Assembly: GCA_030770425.1 (NCBI GenBank) | Contig: JASJFT010000205.1 | Location: forward strand, 1 to 64,000 | Length of the DNA: 64,000 bases | Source: Darksidea phi | Taxonomy: Eukaryota > Ascomycota > Dothideomycetes > Pleosporales > Lentitheciaceae | Direction of reading: 5' to 3' | The notes under the pieces: model-generated | The model's input: the letters and a program-made list of their open reading frames with translations, nothing else | Told to the model about the DNA's origin: nothing | Databases searched by the model: none | Part shown: positions 9,230 to 17,920 of the stretch, one piece after another | Layout: every line of letters starts with the position of its first letter | Numbering within the stretch: the first letter of the stretch is position 1 | Translations under genes and position numbers: made by a program

Positions 9230-10549
9230 GACCGAAGTGACTGATATATGTCGGATATTGCGCGTAATGAGAGATCGATCAGCAACCCTTTTAGGCTCGC
9301 TAATCAATAAATTCTCACACGGTTTATGTCCTCAATCAATGACGGATTCGTTTGATTGCCTTCTCTAGCCTAGCTACTCAGGCGGCTTCAACGCGCATCT
9401 TAAAACGAGGCACGGGTATCTGGATCCTTCTCGCCCAGGAAGCGGGAAGCGTCTAATGTATCAAAACGTCTGGACTTTGGCACTGCAGATGAGAAATATA
9501 TTATGATCCCTGTGTAAATTTAATCCTAGTTCACCACACGCGCATTCATACTTCTCTTAAGGTGACCAACAAAACCAATGCAAAAAGACGCGGCATAGGC
9601 AAAAGAACAAGAATTATTAGGCAAGGAATAAACCAGAATAACCGGTCACCTACAAATCTGCAATCTGTCGCTCTAACATTGAGCTACTACTCCGAATATC
9701 TGTCTATTCCGTTTGTATAGATCTATCTATAGATGTTACAGTAGTTCTGAGACAGGATCGAATGTAGCACAATAATGCGAAGAATAGACGCAGAGTGGAT
9801 GATATAGTATAGCAAGGAAAACTGGCGTAAGACTTCCATAAGTCATATTTTTAGTACGTTCCCTACATATTTGGGGAGCGAGGTCTGAGCATAGGCTAGG
9901 ATATGGGAAAGTATGAACGTGTGCATTTCTTGGTACCGTTGGTTACACCATTTCGCGGCTCTCCGACTACTAACACACGATGAAACTCCTAGAAGTAGTC
10001 TCATTCAAGGTCGGCAGCCCTTCTATCACACATGCAGCTTTTGCTTGTTTCCAGCGTCGAGATACCTACTACGGTGATTAAAATAGCTTATTGGACAATA
10101 TAAATGAATTTTCGCCAGTAATGGCAAAGTGTGTGCTTCGAATCAGCCCCACAAGCCAGGTAGAATTGGTTGCATAGGCTAATAGGGCTGCATCCACAGT
10201 ATTCACCGAGTGCTACTTCCCTAGACTTAGCCATTGTGCATTGTATTAGCTGTTGTCAAGGGCATTTAAAATGTATCTATTTGGTATTGAATCTCCACCC
10301 TCTCGCCACCGTGCCAATTTTATTAGAAAAGCTATCCACTAACCAGTGCGAGCGACAGGCAATATTAAGCACTCATGCACCCTTGGTCTAAGCCATGACA
10401 TCATAAAATCTCTTATCCCCCATACGCACTTGTCATCCATTGAAAACCAGACCGTGCACCATATAAGGCCCTCCTCTTCCTAACTCTCTACCGCCCCTCC
10501 ACCTCCGCATTGCACAATTGAACGTCCACCAAAGCTCGGTCTCGACTAC
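9230..10549. other. Intergenic with one tRNA-like sequence
   Basis: AT-rich spacer. Apart from the mitochondrial-type tRNA-Cys-like sequence listed separately, no gene is visible. The last 150 bp upstream of 10550 is pyrimidine-rich (CTCTCTACCGCCCCTCC), typical of a fungal core promoter. Confidence 0.5.
9624..9693 (-). pseudogene. Nuclear copy of a mitochondrial-type tRNA-Cys (GCA)
   Basis: Read on the minus strand the 70 nt fold as a tRNA. The acceptor GGAGTAG pairs with TTATTCC. The D arm is GCTC-AATGTTA-GAGC. The anticodon arm is ACAGA-TTGCAGA-TTTGT, with a seven-base loop presenting GCA (Cys). The T arm is ACCGG-TTATT-CTGGT, with a five-base loop. The T loop looks like TTCGATT after loss of CG, and one stem base is changed to a wobble pair. 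The AU-rich stems and short D loop resemble fungal mitochondrial tRNAs rather than nuclear tRNA-Cys, so this is probably a decayed nuclear insertion of mitochondrial DNA. Flanks could not be assigned to mitochondrial genes. Confidence 0.55.
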
Positions 10550-11620
10550 ATGGCGGCTATGAAGCTAACCGCGCTTCTCGCAATGGCATTCGCCCGCGCC
10601 ATTTTAGCAGTCCCGGTCGTTGATATCGATGATTCCAAGGACAGTGAGTTCTATGAAGAAGAAGCCAGCTTTTCATCATCATTGTACTCACATAAATGCA
10701 GGCAACCAGCTCATCGCACCGGAGACAACATCGATCGCTCGCTCCCAAGAAACTGCTGGTAGTAAGTACTACAACACCGGTATGTGAAAGCGGCTGAAAA
10801 GGCCATTCAGCACTGACACTTTCTTGTAGCCGTCTCTGTTGCATCATCAGACGCCTTAGCGGTCGGGTCTGTTCCTCCAACCGATGGGGCAATACACGAA
10901 ATACGGGGAAGCTCGAAGACGTACAAACTACAAGTTGCCGTCACGGGTAATAGACAGCACGTTGGGGAAACCTACGGCCACTACCTCACGGATGCAATTC
11001 GCGACGGTCTCAATGCGCGCTGCCCCGATAAATTCGGTAGCAAGGTGTGCTCCAAAATACCGTACGAATTTGGGGAAATTGCGTACAGCAGCATTTTTAG
11101 CGGCAGAGGCTTTTGGAGAAAGAATGCGCACATGATACTGGAAGTATACGGCAGCAACTTCCCCAGCAATGCCCCTGGGCTGCGCGAACAATTTATCAAT
11201 CACGTTGCTGAAGTGTTTGGGAAGAGTTCGGAACTCAAGGTCAACTGCTACGAAGTTCATCTAAGGCCCAAAGACTGCATTCAAGCCAAATGGGCTTACG
11301 GATTTTGCCCAATCAATTGGTACAAATTCTGCAACGCACCTGAATACGTCGAAATCAGTCTTGGGCCACCAGAAGAAGCCGAAGAAGCCTACGCGTACCT
11401 GCGAGTGAGGCTCCACTTCAATGGTGACACCCGCGAGGGCAAGTTCGACTGCGTCGGATCGATAGGGGCAATTGATGCCATCGCGCCCGATTCGAAGATC
11501 ATGACTTACTCCCACCTTGTACAAGCTCCTGTGTGGGGTTGGACCGACTGCCGGGATCCCACCCTGAGTGGTGATTGCGAAAGCAGAGATGTCCAAATCA
11601 AGTTCTGTGGTCCTTGGTAG
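10550..11620 (+). CDS. Secreted cysteine-containing hypothetical protein
   Basis: Three exons (10550-10643, 10702-10779, 10830-11620) encode 320 residues. A clear signal peptide (KLTALLAMAFARAILA) is followed by a Ser/Thr/Asp-rich propeptide-like part, then a globular domain with ten cysteines in all, including Trp/Tyr-rich segments around YGFCPINWYKFC and a final IKFCGPW. I do not recognise the family. An even number of Cys in a secreted protein suggests disulfides. Either of two nearby ATGs (10550 or 10559) would give the same signal peptide. It could be a cell-wall protein or a secreted effector-like protein; nothing in the sequence decides this. Confidence 0.75.
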
Positions 11621-12081
11621 GGAGCGGGCTGGTGCCTTTTTGCTTTCCGGCGAACGTTTGGTGCTACGAGGATGGGTGCGATTATTGGCGGAGGTGGTCC
11701 TGCGCCATAGATCAATAGGTACCTATCAAAAGCGAAAAAATCCACTCCGCTGTAGAATCAATCGTGTCCGGCTAGTTTTGATTACGTGTCCCCTGGGGTC
11801 CGGCTGTAGTTAGGGCACTGAGTGCAGAGAGTCGTCACGTGACTACCTTTCTGCTTGGTACAATTGTAATTCCGGAAACATGAGCGTGTCGCATATCTCA
11901 TATTCCGCACTGTAACTGTAAAAGAAATCTACACATGTTGGAAAGGACGAACATTTACCTTCTGCTCAAAGTGAATCAAATTTCCGGTACCCACAGAAGC
12001 GCTTGGCGTCAGCTCTCAGTGCTTCTCATAGCTTAACCCGCGTCATCCCGTCCGACGCCCACAGAAGAGCACTTGCAGATC
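11621..12081. other. Intergenic, nothing recognised
   Basis: Terminator region of the secreted-protein gene and presumed promoter of the next small gene. No motif stands out. Confidence 0.4.
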
Positions 12082-12460
12082 ATGAAGAGCAAACGAGCCA
12101 TCATCGAGATCACCGGACGCATTGCACATGCCCTTCTCGTACTGGTTCTCACGTTCCTTCTCTTCCGAGCCGTCTTTTACGCCTTTTCACTCCTCGTCAA
12201 CGACGCGAGACCAGAATCGCCGAAACAGCCGGAGGTCGCAACTGCCGAAAATCCTACACCGCAGGAAATTGTGAGTTTAGATCGCAGGTCTGAGAATAGA
12301 TGTGAGCGGGGTCTGTTGACACGGATGGCAGGCCGAATCGCTAAACACATTTTGGTTGAGCTGGGACCCGTATCATTGTCGCAATGTGTGTGAGGCTTCG
12401 AGAAAGGCTTGCTGGATGAGCGATTGCAGGATGGTGCCGGGGGTAAGAAGATGGGATTGA
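12082..12460 (+). CDS. Small single-pass membrane protein with Cys-rich tail
   Basis: Two exons (12082-12270, 12332-12460; 61-nt GTGAGT...GGCAG intron) give 105 residues. Residues 1-12 are basic, 13-38 form one transmembrane helix (IAHALLVLVLTFLLFRAVFY), then comes a Pro/Glu linker and a short Cys-rich tail containing DPYHCRNVCEASRKACW and SDC. The intron-retained reading frame also stays open, so splicing is inferred from the better composition of the spliced tail and a good branch-like TTGAC near the acceptor. No family is recognised. A type II or tail-exposed small membrane protein is plausible. Confidence 0.45.
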
Positions 12461-12995
12461 TGAGTGATGGATGGGCGAGTTGAATAGAAAAGGGGACGGC
12501 GTGCAGCCAGGTTCGTTATCGATACGTGCAACGATGGTTCCGATCGTTTCCGACGGCGTTCCGAAATCACACCCCCGTGGCGACAATACTGCAAAGGATT
12601 TTACGCGGGAAGTTGTGTCATGGATAGATGAATGAGCATGGTAATGCTACGACCCGCTGGGGCAATAGATTTATCATATAGGGTTTGCGCCACTCAGCTA
12701 CCGTGGTTATTTTCCGGAGACAATCCACCGCACACCCAGATTTACCAACTTACGAATGACGTCGCACGGAAGAGCTCGTTCATATCGACTAGATGAGACT
12801 TTCGAAGTACCTCAATGTCAATTGGTCTGTCCAATTCAAACTCGGATGCTTTTAGGCATCCTGCATCAGTAGCTCATCTTCACTTATTGCCCTACAACAA
12901 CCGCGTCTTTTTTAAAAGCACGACGTTCCTGACAATGGAAAACGCTAAAGTCCTTTCGACAGCTTGCAAGATGCTTCCACAACTTAATGGGCGCA
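12461..12995. other. Intergenic, nothing recognised
   Basis: No supported gene. It lies between the small membrane protein gene and a decayed gene. Confidence 0.4.
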
Positions 12996-13798
12996 ATGGC
13001 GGAGGCCGCAGCTGCTGCTTTCAACTGCACTCGGCTCTAACACACGCTCAACAAGTACATCTTCATGCAAACTACCGGCAGGCGCTAAATTTTCAACAAG
13101 ACTGCTGGCAACATACTCTACCTTGAAAACAACGTTACATCATCCATTCTATCGGGCGTGCCTAGTACTCCTTTGGTCATTGCGGCGAACCGCTCCTCAC
13201 TCGATATAACTGCCTGCAGAACCTTCATCGAGCTCGGTGTCACGGACCCGAAGCATCCATATGTTATCCACACGCAGATGACTTTGGACACGTGCACAAG
13301 GTAGTACTAATTGATAGTCCGGTTACGGACAAAAGAGATTGGGCCTTCAACGCTACAGGATATTTCTACTGGGACAGTTTTGAAAAATGGGAGCCTATTT
13401 CCGAGGCCAAACGTCCCTCCCGTGGAGCCATCAAAGTCGCCGGCAACGTCTACGTCGACCGCTGCAACGACGTCACCGTAGCCGTACCCTTCGGCACACC
13501 CTGCGCACACTTCGCATACACGGGGCGCGACAACCTCTCCGCCAATGCCTGTAACATTGGCGGTTTACTTGATCACGTGTGTATGGCGAATTATCGCTAT
13601 CTCGTTGATGAGGTTATTGGGACCGTGGATATCTTCCTTGCATTCCTCCAAAGCTTGGATCGCACGAGACCGAAAGAGGGGACGCCTGATAGTCATCTAT
13701 TTAGGGTGGAGTACTGTAAGATTAGGTATGCTCATACGAAGATAGTGGTGAATGAGAACGCAAGGGTAGGTGAAGGCGAAAATAAAGCCTTTGCGTGA
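12996..13798 (+). pseudogene. Decayed DUF8021-like secreted protein gene
   Basis: The reading starts FNCTRL, then NKYIFMQTTGRR, FNKTAGNILYLENNVT, VPSTPLVIAANRSSLDITA and YVIHTQMTLD. It meets in-frame TAA codons at 13038 and 13086 and a frameshift near 13295 (TAG at 13302). The next frame carries on with VVLIDSPVTDKRDWAFNA, VAVPFGTPCA and EGTPDSHLFRVE. The block order resembles a fungal secreted family annotated as DUF8021; I assign it by recall and the name needs a profile search. Several indels are also apparent around the TGRDNLSAN and Cys-rich blocks. Three disabling lesions make a functional product unlikely. Confidence 0.6.
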
Positions 13799-14433
13799 TT
13801 GACTGATTGTCATTCACCGTGCCGCCCGGGGAGTCTACACAACAGTTGGTGAAGGCTTGCTTTTGTTTTGATTTTGTATATAATAGCAAACCCAAACAGT
13901 CGGCAGCTTGCTCTCGCCCTCGCCCTCTACTTTCGCATCATACAAAGAACGTCACCACTGTAAGTATCCTACAACGCCTTTTTAACGGCCTACAGTCTCT
14001 CATTCATAGAATCTCACTTGCTTACAGTACCAGATTCCGTCCACGAACCTCGCTAGTCTACAACTCGCTCTCCACCCATGCTTTTTGCAGTTCGTATTAT
14101 CGTCTAATATCACGTTAGCGTATTGAGAGCATTCTCGAAACCTCGCCGCATCGACTGGCAGCCTCGCAATTGTGGTATCCTGCCTACTTCCGTGGTAAGT
14201 TTAATTCTCCCGATTACCAGAAGCTTTTTCACAAAATCAATCGCAGTACCCCTCTCCTTCTGGCTCTTAGCCATGCCAGCATCGAGGGCTTTATATACAT
14301 TATGCACGTCTTTTCCAATCCTACGGGTCGTAACTTCCGAATGATTGCTAACTGTGCCGTCGCTGCGTAGGGCCATCAATTACAATCCCGCCCGACCTTG
14401 CCACAGACAAAACTCCCCACCGCGCCGATCACC
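13799..14433. other. Intergenic, nothing recognised
   Basis: Several short overlapping open frames without family features. It includes the presumed promoter of the following repeat-containing gene. Confidence 0.4.
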
Positions 14434-14892
14434 ATGTGCAAACAACTGAAAATCGGATTTACCGACTGCCCGCACGTGTACGCCGATGGCGACATCGAGC
14501 CCTGCGATGCCGCCATCGAAGCCGCTAAGACGATTCACCCTATGCACGACGGAAACACGCTCTGTGAGAACATCGAGTGGGAGTGGGAGGATGAGAGGGA
14601 ATTGGGATATTGCTTTTGGTGCGGGCAGATGAAAGACTCGCCGAAGAAGAAAAGGAAGATGAAGAAGTTGATGGAGTTGACAGCCCAGGTGAAAGACCGC
14701 GTGATATCCGGATCAATGGACGAGGTCTTGGACGAGGCCATAGATGAGGCCATAGATGAGGCCACAGATGAGGCGACGAACGATGCGACGAACGAGGCGA
14801 CAGACGAGGCGACGAACGAGACGACAGATGAGGCGACGAACGAGACGACAGATGAGGCGACGAACGAGGTGACGGACACGGTAATGACTTAG
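14434..14892 (+). CDS. Hypothetical protein with 12-bp repeat-encoded acidic tail
   Basis: A single exon of 152 residues from ATG (MCKQLKIGFTDCPHVY). The first half has paired cysteines and histidines (CPHVY, CDAAIEA, LCENIEWEW, YCFWCGQ) that resemble a small zinc-binding fold. A Lys-rich stretch (SPKKKRKMKKL) follows, a possible nuclear signal. The second half is a low-complexity tail of tetrapeptides of the form [DN]-E-A-[TI] encoded by a 12-bp minisatellite. I do not know the family. Repeat number probably varies between strains. The opposite strand is also open across the repeat, a trivial consequence of the repeat's composition. Confidence 0.6.
   Translation: MCKQLKIGFTDCPHVYADGDIEPCDAAIEAAKTIHPMHDGNTLCENIEWEWEDERELGYCFWCGQMKDSPKKKRKMKKLMELTAQVKDRVISGSMDEVLDEAIDEAIDEATDEATNDATNEATDEATNETTDEATNETTDEATNEVTDTVMT
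14719..14874 (+). repeat. 12-bp coding minisatellite, 13 units
   Basis: Thirteen contiguous 12-bp units of the type GAnGAGGCnACn or AACGAGnCGACn. A higher-order 24-bp period (GATGAGGCGACG + AACGAGACGACA) is perfect for two successive units near the 3' end, indicating recent amplification. All units keep the reading frame of the host gene. Confidence 0.85.
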
Positions 14893-15613
14893 CTGCTCAA
14901 TGCGGCGATGGACGTTGCAGAAACGTGATGAAGAAGATGGTGTATGACGAAGAAAAGGAGTGAACACTGAGGAACGTCGATGGCAGTAACTCACTCCAAT
15001 AACTAGCAGTGGTTAATGGCTTGCAGTGTGCCTGTAGGCTCGCGACACCGCATTAATTGCAGATGAAGCACTGCCCACAGGCCATCCGATAGAAATCTTA
15101 ATCCGAACTTGTAACACTGTGTGGTTGCAAAAGCGTTAACTTTTACTGAAACATTAGACTAATATAGGTACATGTGAATGTCTGGCATTGTGTCGCTTCT
15201 CAGTTAGTTTAAGAAACATCCGTGTATGCCGCACGTGATTCACATTTATTGAAAACTGTGTTGTGGGATACACCCTGCGGGCGTATAGTGCATTAAATCA
15301 TACGAACCCTCAGTATACGGCTTTTGTGCCGTACTCTTTACTATGTGTAATCCAAAATCTAACGTCACATATCATATTGCCGCACTTCGTGTACAGTTCA
15401 AAGCTCCGGGCGTATTGACGCTCTGTGTCCATGAATTTGATCAACGTCGTATAGGGAGGTTCCATATTTGATGATCGTTACATCGGCCATTTGCGCTGAC
15501 ACGTTTTTCTTAGTGAACGGATTCGGAATAACGGAGCTAGAGAATTTCATATACCGTTCATCATAATGTAACTTTTGAGACATTGCGAACATGTGAACAT
15601 CTGCCTCAACTTC
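14893..15613. other. Intergenic, nothing recognised
   Basis: AT-rich spacer between the minisatellite gene and a decayed MYND gene. No feature is supported. Confidence 0.4.
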
Positions 15614-16175
15614 TTAGCGCTTCGAATGCAGCCAATCCACAATATGGCTTATGTCACTCGCATCGAGATCCACACTCGGAACTTCTAGCTCGTAATCTAC
15701 ATCTTTCATGCTATAAAATACCATCAGTCCCCTCCACTCTTTGACTGCATTCCTGAGGGCCGGGTCAATAGCCTTTCGTATACCCTCTAACCCTCGCCAT
15801 TTCTCGCTTTGTCCTCGGGTTCTCCTTGATGTACTCAATGGCCTGCTCGGTCCTTCTGTTGCTGACAAGCGCATCGAGAACAGGCAACTCGTAAAGGTCC
15901 CCTCACAAGTCTTCCTTGCGAAGTTCTAGCCATACGAATTCCGGGTGGTCCTTGGAAGGGTTGAAGTAGATAGCGCGGCGGAACATTGAGTTTGGGTTAT
16001 TCGGGGCCGGGCGGGATGATTCTGGGAAGTTGTTGATCGCCCTACACAGCAGTTTGTGTTTACGTCAGTTGATCTTCTGACATGTTGGCGAGCAGTAGCG
16101 GGAATTGTGGCAGTTGGCGCAGCGTCGAATGCCTGGTTTGTCGCAGATCTCACAGAGTTTGGAGAGAGTGGCCAT
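15614..16175 (-). pseudogene. Decayed MYND zinc-finger protein gene
   Basis: From the ATG at 16175 the frame gives a complete MYND-type finger (CEICDKPGIRRCANCHN, RYCSPTCQK, then RKHKLLC). It is interrupted by TGA at 16065-16067, where homologues normally have Trp (TGG). The frame resumes with a block ending FVWLELRKEDL, meets another TGA, continues with YELPVLDALVSNRRTEQAIE, then shifts frame near 15800 into AIDPALRNAVKEWRGLMV and the terminal part. TGG-to-TGA is a G-to-A change of the kind RIP produces, but two sites are too few to claim RIP. MYND fingers bind Pro-rich partners; here the gene is broken, or its sequence is in error. Confidence 0.7.
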
Positions 16176-16368
16176 TGGGTGCTTCGCAATGTGAGGTCGA
16201 GCACTTGAGGGTGGGGGGGAACATGCTGGTGGCATTTGAAGGTATGTGCTGGACGCTAGTCTACAATCGGTATGATCAATGCGGGGAAATGTTGCAGCGA
16301 TGCAGCTTTATCTTCTCCTTCCTTCATCGCACGTTCACTCGCCACCGTCCGAAAATCTACTCTAGTCT

Positions 16369-16845
16369 ATGAATTACAAAATGGCTCAATCCAAAAACAA
16401 TGACAAACCCTGTGCCTTTAACCCACCCAACGTTCCTGAACCCCCGCCAACCTACTCCCAAGTCTGCGTCACACCCCTCCTCCCGACATCACGACTCATT
16501 ACTCTCGCCGGACAAATTGGTCAAGACCCCGAAACCGGGAAAGTAGTCGAAGGCTTCGATGAGCAAGTAAAGCTCTCCTACCAAAACATCTTAAATTCGT
16601 TGAAAGCGGCGGGTGCGTCCCCGCGTGACATCATTCACGTGCGACACTATATTGTCAAAGAGTCTGGCCGGGTGGGCGTGGGCGGTGAAGGGGAGTTGAC
16701 GAAAGCCTGGGGCCATCATTGGATGAAATTTATGGATATGGAAGGAGAGGGGCATCGGCCGCCGGATACTGTACTTGGGGTTTCCTGTTTGGCGACGAAG
16801 GAATTGTTGTATGAGTGTGAGGTTTGGGCTGTTGTGAGTGGGTAG
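16369..16845 (+). CDS. RidA/YjgF/Rid-family protein
   Basis: A single-exon protein of 158 residues (154 from the second ATG at 16381). It shows the Rid-family layout: a Pro-rich start, LITLAGQIGQDPETGKVV, an EQVKLSYQNILNSLKAAG helix, DIIHVRHYIV and a C-terminal VLGVSCLATKELLYECEVW with the Glu used for substrate positioning. The usual Arg of the deaminase site (family core R-x-G) is not obvious, with SCLA in its place, so imine deaminase activity is uncertain and it may belong to an Rid subgroup with another role. The length matches the family. It is divergent from the broken MYND gene. Confidence 0.85.
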   Translation: MNYKMAQSKNNDKPCAFNPPNVPEPPPTYSQVCVTPLLPTSRLITLAGQIGQDPETGKVVEGFDEQVKLSYQNILNSLKAAGASPRDIIHVRHYIVKESGRVGVGGEGELTKAWGHHWMKFMDMEGEGHRPPDTVLGVSCLATKELLYECEVWAVVSG

Positions 16846-17920
16846 TGAGTGGTATCTTCTGAGATCGTATTTGTGTACCGCAGCTTCCTTAGTCCTTTCA
16901 CCGATACCGACAGTTAGTTTTAATTATGGCTTGCTCGGTTTACTCCATAAAGTAGTATCGCTCGGATAGGATTTACGGAATGTTGTATTCATGGTCCCAA
17001 CGTAATCTCAAAGGATTTTCGCTCAGTCTCCATTATCACGCGTTGTCAAGGCAAGTAAAATTTAGTCGTAATGTGGGGCTACAAGTTACGTCGCAATAGC
17101 GAGACGGCGGTGCAAATTGTGGCCTAAGACAAGAGGTACTAGCACCCCTCTAGATTGGCTTTACTAACTCTTCCCTCTACGTTAACTCTACCAAATCCTT
17201 ATGTTAACCTTTAGCTTTGTGGGTAAGGGTGATAAACTACATTGTGACTAAGAGCCAGTACCGTTTCCAGTATAAGAGGATAGGACTTGACATCTTTCTA
17301 ACCGATCTCAATAATGAAATCTCCCGGTTGCGCTAAACCACAAGTGGCTTAGTCGAGGCAAAAAGTACCTCGGAAGACGCCTGTGTTTTGCAACAAAAGC
17401 GCACCATAGACGAGCGACATGGCGGGTGGAATCCATGCAGTCAATGAAAAACAAATTAATGCCTCAATGTTGACGTTACGTAGTTTTGAGTAATTCCCTT
17501 TCCGGTCATGTCCCGTCGCATGTGAGCATGCTCATGTCTTGTACTCTTGTTTGTTATGTCGGCACATCATCTAGCGTCGCACACGCATGTGATGAGTTCG
17601 GCAAAGGACATGGAAGTGGTTAAATCCCTGGGCAGTCTTGCGGCTTAGCGCGTACCCCGCAACTCCTTCTCCGAAACTCGTGCGTCCTCGGCCCTTCTTC
17701 CCACCGCTGCGCCTAAGTATTCGTGGATTTATTCTTCAGCCTCGGAGAGAAGTTGGACGATTGATTGAACGTCTGAACATCTCGCTCAGTTTGGATATGT
17801 TTGGGTAAACCTGCGCGGCGCTGGCTTTCCGGTATGACTCTCGATTTATGTATATCTGAGCGATAGTCGCATCTATTTCTTTGAACTGTGATAGTATCTA
17901 TTGTCGGAAGATCGTTAATC
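16846..17920. other. Intergenic, nothing recognised
   Basis: About 1.1 kb without a credible gene; presumed promoter of the GH43 gene at its right end. Confidence 0.4.

Noticed and set aside
14535..14879. Open minus-strand frame (VASSVVSFVASS-type) over the minisatellite
   Set aside because: Produced by reading the 12-bp repeat in reverse; the plus-strand frame has a structured N-terminal half.
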